Origin: Anaerococcus prevotii DSM 20548 | GTDB taxonomy: Bacteria; Bacillota; Clostridia; Tissierellales; Peptoniphilaceae | Assembly: GCF_000024105.1 (NCBI RefSeq) | Contig: NC_013171.1 | Coordinates: forward strand, 1-64,000 | DNA: 64,000 nucleotides | Direction of reading: 5' to 3' | Shown: positions 17,737-26,240 of the stretch, piece after piece | How the letters are laid out: every line of letters begins with the position of its first letter | Numbering within the stretch: position 1 is the stretch's first letter | The notes under the pieces: generated by a model | What the model was told of the DNA's origin: nothing | Database searches by the model: none | Seen by the model: the letters and a program-made list of their open reading frames with translations, nothing else | Program-made: the position numbers and the translations under genes

Positions 17737-19923
17737 ATGAAAATGAAAAGAGTTTTTTCTTCATTAATGGCACTTGGACTAGCTAGTACTCTAGTTGCTT
17801 GTGGCGGTGGAGAAAATAAAGACAACAAAGCTGCTAATAATGACGCAGACACAAAAGCTGAAGATAAAAACAAAGACGATAAAGATGCAAAAGAAAGTGA
17901 AGGAACCGGCGAAGAAGGTGCGGAAAACTTCGAATCACAAACATCTGACGATACTCTAGTAGTAGGTCTTGGTGAGCTTAACGGTGACTTTCTACAAGGA
18001 TGGACCAACAACTCTGGAGATGTTAAAGTTAGAAAATATCTTGGTATCGAAGGAAACAACGGCTACCAAACAGTTGTTCAAGATGAATCAGGAGCTTGGG
18101 TAAACAACACTGCAGTTCTAGATGGAGAGCCAGTATCTCAAGATAACGAAGATGGTTCAAAGACTGTTACATTCAAGATCAAGAAAGACCTTAAATGGTC
18201 TGATGGCGAACCAATCAAGGCAGATGATTACTTATTCATGTCTCTTCTACACACTCACCCAGAATATACCAAACTAACAGGCTCTACAAGCCCAGGATCT
18301 GACTCAGTTAAGGGATATGAAGCCTATAAGAAGGGCGATAGCGATGTATTTGAAGGTCTAGAGAAGGTAGATGATTACACATTTAAGATTACAATAGATG
18401 CATCATTCCTTCCATACTTCGAAGAAGCGTCTCTACTAGCTATTCAACCACACCCAATGCACTATCTAAACGAGAACCTAGCTCTTTCTAAAGAGGGTAA
18501 CAAGCTTGTTGCTAAAGAAGGCTATAAAGTTAGTGACGAAGAGAAAGAAAACTATGTAAAGAACCTGGATGAACAAATCAAAAAACAAAATGAAGACTTT
18601 GAGGAAAACAATCCAGCTCCAGCAGATGATGCAGCAGAAGAAGATAAGAAGGCTTACGAAGAAGCTAAAAAAGAACACGAAGATGCAATCAAAGATCTAG
18701 AAGAACGTAAAGCAGGAGATGTAGATCCTACTCAACAACTTATCGATGAAGCTATGCTTAAGGAAGTTAATGAATACAGACTTAATCCAGCAGTTGTATC
18801 AGGACCTTACAAGTTTGAATCATTTGAAAACAACATGGTTAAACTAAGCCTAAACGAAAACTATGTTGGAAACTTCAAGGGTGATAAGGCTACAATTCCT
18901 AACGTAATCCTTCAAACTGTAAACAAAAATATTGCTGTAGACTTACTTGAAAATGGAGATATCGACCTTTGGGAAGAAGAATCTGAAGGTGGTCCAATCG
19001 ACAGAATGAGAGAAGCTGCTGATAGTGGAAAGATCGGTGGATATAACACATTCGAAAGAAACGGTTATGGTAACGTAACATTCCTAACAGACAGAGGAAG
19101 TACAAAATACAAAGAAGTTAGACAAGCTATAGCTCACCTAATGGATAGAAACAGCTTCGTACAATCCTTCGCGGGTGGATACGGTGTTGTAACTAACGGT
19201 ATGTACGGTAGCAGCCAATGGATGTATAAGGAAAGAGGAGCAGATCTTGAAGGTAAGTTAATCAACTACCAAATGAACTTAGATCAAGCTAATGCCCTTC
19301 TCGACAAAACACCTTACAAGTTCGAGTCTGATGGAACTACACCTTGGGATAAGACTAAGGCTGATGAAGCTTTCGCATCTAACCCAGATGGATTTGACTA
19401 TTATAGATACGATGAAAATGGTAAGAAGCTTGTAGTTAACCAATACGGTTCTGATGAATCACCAATTACAACATTAATCTCTAACCAAGTACCAAACAAT
19501 GCTAAGCAAGTTGGTATGGAATACAATGTTACAGCTGGTTCATTCGCAACTCTTCTAAACTACTACTACTATCCAGAAGAAGACCCAGAATATACAGTAT
19601 TCAATATGGGTACAAACTTCGGTACACCATTTGACCCATGGTACGCTTATAACTCTGAAGGACCTTACAACTATACTAAGACTAATGATCCAAAGGCTGA
19701 TGAGTTGACAGTTAAACTACGTAAGACACCTGCTGATAAGAAGGATGAATACCTAGATAACTGGGAAGAATTCCAAATCTGGTACAATGATTACCTACCA
19801 GAAATCCCACTTTACGCTAACCAATATCACACAGGTTACACAAAGAGAGTTAAGGGATTCGATGTTAATACACCAGTATGGCAATCAGAAGATCAAATAA
19901 ACGCTCTTAGTCTAGAAAACTAA
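17737..19923 (+). CDS. Oligopeptide ABC transporter substrate-binding lipoprotein (copy 2)
   Basis: This 728-residue paralogue of the preceding gene has lipobox LVAC (Cys22), an acidic linker and the same acidic coiled-coil insert (DEQIKKQNEDFEEN... and EEDKKAYEEAKKEHEDAIK). Large blocks are almost identical between the copies (for example VVTNGMYG-SQWMYKERGAD). Codon use is visibly different: many more GGT, GCT and AAC codons and fewer rare ones, as in highly expressed genes, which fits its near-consensus promoter. It likely is the main binding protein of the downstream Opp system. Confidence 0.93.
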   Translation: MKMKRVFSSLMALGLASTLVACGGGENKDNKAANNDADTKAEDKNKDDKDAKESEGTGEEGAENFESQTSDDTLVVGLGELNGDFLQGWTNNSGDVKVRKYLGIEGNNGYQTVVQDESGAWVNNTAVLDGEPVSQDNEDGSKTVTFKIKKDLKWSDGEPIKADDYLFMSLLHTHPEYTKLTGSTSPGSDSVKGYEAYKKGDSDVFEGLEKVDDYTFKITIDASFLPYFEEASLLAIQPHPMHYLNENLALSKEGNKLVAKEGYKVSDEEKENYVKNLDEQIKKQNEDFEENNPAPADDAAEEDKKAYEEAKKEHEDAIKDLEERKAGDVDPTQQLIDEAMLKEVNEYRLNPAVVSGPYKFESFENNMVKLSLNENYVGNFKGDKATIPNVILQTVNKNIAVDLLENGDIDLWEEESEGGPIDRMREAADSGKIGGYNTFERNGYGNVTFLTDRGSTKYKEVRQAIAHLMDRNSFVQSFAGGYGVVTNGMYGSSQWMYKERGADLEGKLINYQMNLDQANALLDKTPYKFESDGTTPWDKTKADEAFASNPDGFDYYRYDENGKKLVVNQYGSDESPITTLISNQVPNNAKQVGMEYNVTAGSFATLLNYYYYPEEDPEYTVFNMGTNFGTPFDPWYAYNSEGPYNYTKTNDPKADELTVKLRKTPADKKDEYLDNWEEFQIWYNDYLPEIPLYANQYHTGYTKRVKGFDVNTPVWQSEDQINALSLEN

Positions 19924-19937
19924 TAATCAGTAAATTA

Positions 19938-19966
19938 AAGGGGCTCACTTGAGTGAGCCTTTTTAT
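19938..19966 (+). terminator. Terminator after oppA copy 2
   Basis: GGCTCAC (19942-19948) pairs with GTGAGCC (19953-19959) around TTGA, followed by five T and TTTT. Confidence 0.92.
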
Positions 19967-20263
19967 TTTCGTTCTTGTGATTATCCATGAATTATCAAAA
20001 TTATTTGCAAAAAAATCATAAAGTTATGAAAAAATATGCATAATTATGTCGTTATTTTACCAACGTTTACATTTTGCGGGCCTCTTTATATAATAATTTA
20101 ATAAGATAGGTGGTTGACAAAATACAACTAATATTATAACATATAAATTATAAAAATTATTAACTTGGATTTGTTTATCATTTTTCAAAAAAGACTACAT
20201 ATTTATCAGTATACTTTAATAAGATAACGAATCTCAATGTTATAAAAAATAGGAAGGGAAGAT
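19967..20263 (+). promoter_or_regulatory. Promoter region of the oppBCDF operon
   Basis: TTGACA at 20114-20119 is followed 15-17 bp later by TATAAC/TAACAT (20135-20142), a plausible promoter giving a leader of about 115 nt. The rest is AT-rich without a gene. AGGAAGGGAAG precedes the oppB ATG. Confidence 0.6.
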
Positions 20264-21226
20264 ATGTTTCGTTATATAGTTAAGAGAATCATAAATTTAA
20301 TACCAGTAGCTCTGATTATATCTATAATGCTTTTTGCTTTCTCTAAAGCCATGCCAGGAGATCCAATTAAGGCCATGATGCCTACTACAGGTCGTATGAC
20401 CAAACAAGAGCAAGAAGAGCTATACCAAACACTTCAAGCTAGATACGGACTTGATAAGTCCTTGCCTGAGCAATATGTAAGATGGCTTGGAAGAACTTTG
20501 AAGGGTGATTTGGGAGAATCTACTAGAGTTAGAAGACCAGTTTCTGAATATTTATCAGAGCCTCTCAAAAACACCATATTTTTAAATATCGGTTCGACAA
20601 TTCTATCATTTGTACTGTCGGTCTTGATAGGAATTAGGTCGGCCACGCACAAGGGAGGGGTTTTCGATAAGACCTTCCAGACTTTGACCCTAGTGGGTCT
20701 ATCAATTCCTGTATTTTTTATAGGACTTATTTTGATATTCGTCTTTGCCTTTAGACTAGGATGGTTTCCAGCAAATGGTATGCCTAGAGAAAATACCTTT
20801 GGAGAATGGGTTAAGTATCTAGTTTTACCAACAGCTACCCTAACCATAGGTTCTCTTGCATCTCTTTCAAGATATGTAAGAAACTCAATGCTAGATGCCC
20901 TAGACCAAGATTATATAAGAACAGCAAGAAGTAAGGGTCTAAAAGAGAAGACTGTTATCTATTCTCATGCCTTTAGAAACGCCCTTATACCAGTAGTTAC
21001 TGCCCTAACCTGGGCTGTGCTTGGAATGTTTTCAGGTTCAGCTATCACAGAGAGGATATTCTCTTTTAGGGGAATCGGTAACGAACTAATAATGGCTGTA
21101 ATGGCTCAAGATTACAATGTAATCCTTGCCCTATCAATGTTTTATGCTGTGCTTACTCTTCTTGGAAACTTATTGATGGATGTGGCCTATGCCCTAGTAG
21201 ATCCAAGAGTTCAATTGGAGGCTTAA
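20264..21226 (+). CDS. oppB: Oligopeptide ABC transporter permease OppB
   Basis: This 320-residue membrane permease is one of the two channel subunits. It has the OppB-type N-terminus (MFRYIVKRIINLIPVALIIS), the periplasm-side loop LDKSLPEQYVRWL, and the EAA loop that docks the ATPase (DYIRTARSKGLKEKTVIYSH). Length is normal. The next gene (OppC) begins 1 bp after its stop. Unlike OppC and OppF it carries no insertion. Confidence 0.95.
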   Translation: MFRYIVKRIINLIPVALIISIMLFAFSKAMPGDPIKAMMPTTGRMTKQEQEELYQTLQARYGLDKSLPEQYVRWLGRTLKGDLGESTRVRRPVSEYLSEPLKNTIFLNIGSTILSFVLSVLIGIRSATHKGGVFDKTFQTLTLVGLSIPVFFIGLILIFVFAFRLGWFPANGMPRENTFGEWVKYLVLPTATLTIGSLASLSRYVRNSMLDALDQDYIRTARSKGLKEKTVIYSHAFRNALIPVVTALTWAVLGMFSGSAITERIFSFRGIGNELIMAVMAQDYNVILALSMFYAVLTLLGNLLMDVAYALVDPRVQLEA

Positions 21227-21227
21227 G

Positions 21228-23204
21228 ATGAATGCGACTTTTAAAAAATCTGTAAAATCATATGGAAGTTTCTTGAAAAATTTCTTCTTAAGAGCCTTCA
21301 CATTCTCTAAGGGAGAAGAATTCAATGATAGTAATTCTTCCTTTGATAATAAATCTGACAATAAATCGGATGATGAATTACTCCATAGTGATAATAAAAA
21401 CGTGGACAAGGGACCTAGAAAGGAAGACGAAAATGATAAGCTAAAAGAAGAAGCTATCATGTCTCCGGGCAAGGTAGCCCTTAGAAACTACTTTAGAAAT
21501 CCTTTGGGTATTATTGGACTTGTGCTTTTTGTAGCGATTGTCTTAGTAGTATTTGTAGGAAGTAAAGTTCTTCCCTTTAACCAATACTACTCCCAAGGAA
21601 ACTTAACTAATGTAGGTCCTGGTGGAGCTTATATGAACTATCCTTCTGATCTAGAAAAAGAGGGAGTTGAGAAAATTTCTATAGGTAATACCTTCTCTGC
21701 AGGACTTAGCAAGGGGGGACATCTCTATGTTTGGGGATCTGACAACGAAGATAAGGTCCTAGAAATCCCAGATAAGGCCAAGGAAGCCTTAGCTAACAAA
21801 AAAATAGTAGATATAGCAGCAGGTGATAGACATATAATAGCTGCTACAGAAGATAACGAGATATACGGCTGGGGTAACAATGCCTTCCAACAAAACCAAA
21901 TGCCACCAATGGATGAGGCTAAGGTAAAAGAAGAAGGAATAGAAAAACTCGGCGCAGGTGTTCAATACTCAGTAATTCTTACAAAGAAAAACAACCTAGT
22001 AGTATGGGGATCAACCCTTGCAAGTAGACTTAACCTTCTTCCTTCTGATATTAAGGGACAAGTTGTAGATTTTGCAACAAATCCAATCAATATCCTAGCT
22101 ATAATGAAGGACGGATCTGTCAGACTTTTGGGTGTAATGGGTGCAGAAATTGACACTCAAATGCCAGAAGAGCTTAAGACAGGCAAGGTTAAGACTAAAA
22201 AGGTAGCCCTAACTTCCTCATCAGCAGCAGCCCTATCAGAAGATGGCAATCTTTATGTTTGGGGACCTACTAGAGATAAGGTTTCAGGAGATTCGATCCC
22301 AAAATTTGAAGCTCCTCTAGTTGATATCAAGGCTAGTGATTCAGTGTTCACAGCCCTTGACGAAAACGGTAAAATCTACCAATGGGGTAAGGAAAACTAC
22401 GGAGAGCTAAAGACTCCTGAAGGAGAATTTGATCAAATTTATTCTTCATATTTCAACAACTACGCAGTAAGTAAAGAAGGCAAAATCGAAACTTGGGGTC
22501 TAAATGGCTTTAGATTTGGTTCTGACGATCAAGGTCGTGATATTTTCACAAGATTAATCCATGGTGGTAAGATGACCATGGTAATTTCCTTGATCTCTAC
22601 TGTAATCCAAATAGTCCTCGGTGTACTAATCGGTATGATTTCAGGTTTTGCTGGCGGAAAGATAGACAATGTATTGATGAGATTTTCTGAAATTGTGGCA
22701 TCCTTCCCATTCTATCCAATGTTGATTTCCCTATCAGCCCTCCTTCCACCAGGAGCAAGCCAAGAGCAAAGGATCACTATGGTTATGATTCTTCTAGGTC
22801 TACTCGGTTGGACGGGACTTGCAAGACTTGTTCGTGGACAAATCCTTGCTGAAAGAGAAAGAGACTATATAACAGCAGCGAGAGCCTTGGGAGTTAAGAA
22901 TTGGTCTATTATGATCAAGCACATCTTCCCAAATATCTTATCAATAGTAATTGTAAATGCGACTATAGGTTATGCTGGAAACTTACTAACAGAATCTGGT
23001 CTATCCTTCCTAGGTTTTGGTGTACAAGAACCAACTCCTTCTTGGGGTAATATGCTTACTGCAGCCCAATCATCAGACGTACTAAACACTTACTGGTGGA
23101 GGTGGGTATTCCCAGCACTTGCAGTATTCTTGACATCATTTTCTGTAAACCTAATCGGTGACGCCCTAAGGGATGCCATCGACCCAAGAGCAAATGAAAG
23201 ATAG
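21228..23204 (+). CDS. oppC: Oligopeptide ABC permease OppC with inserted seven-bladed RCC1-type beta-propeller
   Basis: The C-terminal part (about 430-658) is a normal OppC core: FGSDDQGRDIFTRLIHG matches the family's GTDxxGRDxxSRxxxG, and the EAA loop is DYITAARALGVKNWSIMIKH. The N-terminus (1-85) is cytosolic and very acidic, with TM1 at about 92-112. Between TM1 and the core, about 280 residues (146-425) form seven repeats ending in WG-like motifs: YVWG 167-170, YGWG 213-216, VVWG 258-261, a degenerate LLGV 300-303, YVWG 343-346, YQWG 384-387, ETWG 421-424. This is an RCC1 propeller pattern, predicted outside the membrane. The usual OppC is about 300-350 residues; this one has 658. The frame is uninterrupted. 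Confidence 0.92.
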   Translation: MNATFKKSVKSYGSFLKNFFLRAFTFSKGEEFNDSNSSFDNKSDNKSDDELLHSDNKNVDKGPRKEDENDKLKEEAIMSPGKVALRNYFRNPLGIIGLVLFVAIVLVVFVGSKVLPFNQYYSQGNLTNVGPGGAYMNYPSDLEKEGVEKISIGNTFSAGLSKGGHLYVWGSDNEDKVLEIPDKAKEALANKKIVDIAAGDRHIIAATEDNEIYGWGNNAFQQNQMPPMDEAKVKEEGIEKLGAGVQYSVILTKKNNLVVWGSTLASRLNLLPSDIKGQVVDFATNPINILAIMKDGSVRLLGVMGAEIDTQMPEELKTGKVKTKKVALTSSSAAALSEDGNLYVWGPTRDKVSGDSIPKFEAPLVDIKASDSVFTALDENGKIYQWGKENYGELKTPEGEFDQIYSSYFNNYAVSKEGKIETWGLNGFRFGSDDQGRDIFTRLIHGGKMTMVISLISTVIQIVLGVLIGMISGFAGGKIDNVLMRFSEIVASFPFYPMLISLSALLPPGASQEQRITMVMILLGLLGWTGLARLVRGQILAERERDYITAARALGVKNWSIMIKHIFPNILSIVIVNATIGYAGNLLTESGLSFLGFGVQEPTPSWGNMLTAAQSSDVLNTYWWRWVFPALAVFLTSFSVNLIGDALRDAIDPRANER

Positions 23205-23212
23205 GTTATAAA

Positions 23213-24211
23213 ATGAGTTTATTAGAAATAAAAAATCTACACACCTACTTTGAAACAAGACGTGGTCTTATCAAGGCTGTAAATGACGTATCTTTTACAG
23301 TCGATGCTGGTAAGACCCTGGGTCTTGTTGGAGAAAGTGGATCTGGAAAGAGCCAAACAGCTATGAGTATACTCCAACTGTTTGAGTCAAACCAAAAGAT
23401 TTACGATGGTGAGATAATATTCGATGGAGAAAAAATTTCTGACTATAAGACTAGCCAAATGGAGCATATCAGAGGAAATGCCATATCTATGATATTCCAA
23501 GAGCCTATGAGCTCACTTAACCCAGTCTTTACCGTAGAAAAACAAATCTCAGAAGTTCTTATCCTCCACAAGGGAATGAATAAGAAGGAAGCGGCTAAAA
23601 GATGTGAAGAGCTTCTTGCAGCTGTTAAGATCCCTAATCCACATGTAGTGGCCAAACAATATCCTTTCGAGCTATCTGGAGGTATGAACCAGAGGGTGAT
23701 GATCGCCATGGCCCTTGCTTGTGAGCCAAAGCTTCTTATAGCAGATGAGCCTACAACAGCCCTTGACGTTACAATCCAAGCCCAAATCCTAAGGCTTATG
23801 AATGATCTTAAACATAAGGCTGGTACATCAATCCTCTTTATTACCCACGACCTTGGTGTAATCAATCAAATGGCTGATGAAGTTGCTGTAATGTATTGCG
23901 GACAAATCGTGGAGCAATCTCCAGTTGAATTTATCTTCAAACACGATATTACAGACTTTAACCACCCATATACTGTAGCTCTACTAAATTCAATCCCATC
24001 TATCACATCAGATAGAAACGAAAGGCTTGATATCATCCCAGGTTCAGTACCACACCCACTCAACCTGCCAAAAGGATGCAAGTTTGCAGATAGATGTAAA
24101 TACGCTACTAAAAAATGTATAGAAGTGATGCCTGATTTAGTTTCAGTAAATGAAAATCAAAAGATCAGATGTCATTATCCAAATAGAAAGGAGAGGGAAG
24201 AGAATGAATAG
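23213..24211 (+). CDS. oppD: Oligopeptide ABC transporter ATPase OppD
   Basis: This 332-residue ATPase powers the Opp transporter. Walker A GESGSGKS (near residue 40), the Q-loop FQEPMSSLNPVF, signature LSGGMNQRV, Walker B LLIADEPTTALDV and the OppD/F C-terminal domain with PKGCKFADRC are present. Length is normal. The 3' end overlaps oppF by 8 bp. Confidence 0.95.
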   Translation: MSLLEIKNLHTYFETRRGLIKAVNDVSFTVDAGKTLGLVGESGSGKSQTAMSILQLFESNQKIYDGEIIFDGEKISDYKTSQMEHIRGNAISMIFQEPMSSLNPVFTVEKQISEVLILHKGMNKKEAAKRCEELLAAVKIPNPHVVAKQYPFELSGGMNQRVMIAMALACEPKLLIADEPTTALDVTIQAQILRLMNDLKHKAGTSILFITHDLGVINQMADEVAVMYCGQIVEQSPVEFIFKHDITDFNHPYTVALLNSIPSITSDRNERLDIIPGSVPHPLNLPKGCKFADRCKYATKKCIEVMPDLVSVNENQKIRCHYPNRKEREENE

Positions 24212-25817
24212 TGATAAAAAAGTCTTATTTAAAATAAGAAATCTAAAGAAGTATTTCCCTCTTAAGAAAAAGTCTATATTTAATAGAGGACCTGGCGAAT
24301 ATGTTCACGCTAACGAATCCATTAGTCTAGATATCTATGAAGGAGAGACCCTGGGTCTTGTAGGGGAGTCTGGATGTGGTAAGTCTACTTTCGGTAGAAC
24401 CCTCCTACAAATCTACGATCAAACGGAAGGAACTACTCTTTACTATGGAAAGACCATAGAGGATACTGCTCCAGCCTATATGCTAGATATGATTAAGAAA
24501 ATCCCTAGCCAATTTCCTAAATATCACGAAGAAATAGACGCCCTAAATAAGATTTATGAAGAGCTTGAAAACGCCGATACAGACGAAAAAAGAGCAGAGC
24601 TTAATGAAAAGGCTATGTTTAAGCGACGTGACCTAGAGGAAAACTACCTAAATATGGTAAGGATTGCTGGAGGTCTTCTTGCAAGTGATGACCTAAACAA
24701 GGTAGCTACTATGCTTAAGGAAAAATACGACATCCTTAAACAAAGAGCCGGCATCCTAGAAAAGCTCGAAGAAATTGAGCAAAAGACTCAAATGAGATCA
24801 AGAACTTGGGAAGAATATGATAAATTCCTAGAAAGTGATCCTAAGTATAAGGATTTGATCAGCCAAAAAGATGCCAAGACTAAAGAAATCAGTGAAAAAG
24901 ATCAAACCATAGAAGCCTATAGAAAGAGTCTCGAAAATAAGGAGAGATTTACCGAGCTTGAAGCAGAGAGAGATAATGGAATCGACCTATCTGAGCTTAA
25001 CAACGAGGAGATGAGAGCCCTAAGGAAGGACCTACAAATGATCTTCCAAGACCCTTACGGATCTTTGGATACAAAGATGACTGTAGGAAATATCATAGGC
25101 GAAGGTGTTCTAGGCCATGAACTCTTTAAGAGCAGAAAAGAAAAAGGATACAATGAGTATATCAGAGAAACTATGGAAAAGTGTGGACTTGCTCCTTACT
25201 TCCTTCATAGGTATCCTCACCAATTCTCAGGTGGACAAAGGCAAAGAATTGGTATAGCAAGAGCCCTAGCCCTTAAGCCAAGCTTTATAGTTTGTGATGA
25301 GGCTGTAAGTGCCCTTGACGTATCTATCCAATCTCAGATAATAAACCTTCTTCAAGACCTAAAAGATGAGAACAACCTAACCTATCTTTTCATCACCCAC
25401 GACCTATCGGTTGTAAAATATATATCAGATAGGATTGGGGTAATGTATCTTGGAGTTTTGGTAGAGCTTTGTGAATCAGAGAGAATTTTCGAAAATCCTC
25501 TCCATCCATATACCAAGGCCCTCCTACGTGCTATACCAAGAACAGACGTAGACCAAGGCCAAGAGCTACAAGTCATCGAAGGAGATATACCATCAGCAGT
25601 AAAACCTCCAAAAGGATGTAGATTCCATACAAGATGCGAGTACTCTATGGATATCTGTGCCAACTTCGAGCCAGAACTTAAGGAAAGAGAAGATGGCCAC
25701 TTCGTAGCATGCCACTTACTTGATGTAAGCGAAGAAGAAAAACAAAAGGCCTTTGAGAAAAATAAAATAGAAAAAGCTAAAAAGGAAGAAGAGCTAGAAG
25801 AAATGAGCGCTATATGA
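24204..25817 (+). CDS. oppF: Oligopeptide ABC transporter ATPase OppF with large helical insertion
   Basis: This second Opp ATPase has Walker A GESGCGKST (54-62), Q-loop MIFQDPYGSLD (from about 279), signature SGGQRQRIGIARAL, Walker B VCDEAVSALD and the C-terminal PKGCRFHTRC domain. About 185 residues (85-270), rich in Glu/Lys and probably coiled coil, are inserted between Walker A and the Q-loop, where normal proteins have about 45. The protein has 537 residues rather than about 320. ATG 24204 with GGAGAGGG upstream is preferred to the 24150 ATG. It overlaps oppD by 8 bp and the next small gene by 4 bp. Confidence 0.93.
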   Translation: MNSDKKVLFKIRNLKKYFPLKKKSIFNRGPGEYVHANESISLDIYEGETLGLVGESGCGKSTFGRTLLQIYDQTEGTTLYYGKTIEDTAPAYMLDMIKKIPSQFPKYHEEIDALNKIYEELENADTDEKRAELNEKAMFKRRDLEENYLNMVRIAGGLLASDDLNKVATMLKEKYDILKQRAGILEKLEEIEQKTQMRSRTWEEYDKFLESDPKYKDLISQKDAKTKEISEKDQTIEAYRKSLENKERFTELEAERDNGIDLSELNNEEMRALRKDLQMIFQDPYGSLDTKMTVGNIIGEGVLGHELFKSRKEKGYNEYIRETMEKCGLAPYFLHRYPHQFSGGQRQRIGIARALALKPSFIVCDEAVSALDVSIQSQIINLLQDLKDENNLTYLFITHDLSVVKYISDRIGVMYLGVLVELCESERIFENPLHPYTKALLRAIPRTDVDQGQELQVIEGDIPSAVKPPKGCRFHTRCEYSMDICANFEPELKEREDGHFVACHLLDVSEEEKQKAFEKNKIEKAKKEEELEEMSAI

Positions 25818-26002
25818 AGGCTCCAATAGATAGATTTAAGGGCAAAAGCCAAAAAGAAATCTATGAAAAAGAGAGGCTCCTAGATAGGGATAATCTCGAA
25901 AATAATGACCAACTAGCTATGTTTCTTGCAGCGATGAAGGTATTTATGCCTTGGGTCTTATTAATACTTTCACCTCTTATAATTTTAGCTTTATTAATCT
26001 GA
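25814..26002 (+). CDS. Small membrane protein at the end of the opp operon
   Basis: This 62-residue protein has a charged N-terminal half (residues 1-36) and one C-terminal transmembrane segment (about 43-62). Its ATG overlaps the oppF stop (ATGA), which implies translational coupling and supports it being a real gene. I do not recognise a family. It may be an accessory subunit of the Opp complex. A terminator follows directly. Confidence 0.7.
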   Translation: MKAPIDRFKGKSQKEIYEKERLLDRDNLENNDQLAMFLAAMKVFMPWVLLILSPLIILALLI

Positions 26003-26008
26003 AATGAG

Positions 26009-26038
26009 TCCTCTGGCAAGTCCGGAGGATTTTGTTTT
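26009..26038 (+). terminator. Terminator of the opp operon
   Basis: TCCTCTGG (26009-26016) pairs with CCGGAGGA (26022-26029), loop CAAGT, then TTTTGTTTT. The T-tract overlaps the -35 of the glmS promoter (TTGTTT 26032-26037; -10 TATAAT 26055-26060; 17-bp spacer). Confidence 0.88.
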
Positions 26039-26082
26039 GCCCAAATTTCTGGGGTATAATATAAAGATGAGGTAAAAAACAT

Positions 26083-26215
26083 TAAAGCGCCAGATCCCAA
26101 TGGGATGACGAGGAAGGCAGTTATCGAAAATTCGGCGGGAGCTGTCTGGGTTCACAGCCCTAGTATTAGACAAAACACAGGAGCAATCTTGTGGACAGAG
26201 AAGATACAGTGGCCT
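26083..26215 (+). ncRNA. glmS ribozyme: glmS ribozyme/riboswitch
   Basis: The leader carries the conserved glmS ribozyme core: AAAGCGCCAGA, then TGACGAGGAAGGCAG, TTATCGA, TTCGGCGGGAGCTG and a GTGGACAGAG 3' domain. The self-cleavage site lies before G26087. Glucosamine-6-phosphate triggers cleavage and mRNA decay, so glmS is turned down when its product is plentiful. It begins about 20 nt after the predicted start of transcription. Confidence 0.95.
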
Positions 26216-26240
26216 CATAAAAACTGAATAGGAGGTTACT

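Noticed and set aside
19978-20113. Leader riboswitch before oppB
   Set aside because: AT-rich with no conserved motif or stable stem that I could find.
20264-25817. OppC and OppF insertions as assembly or frame artefacts
   Set aside because: Both genes are open in one frame, the flanking motifs are intact and the inserts have the same codon style as the rest.
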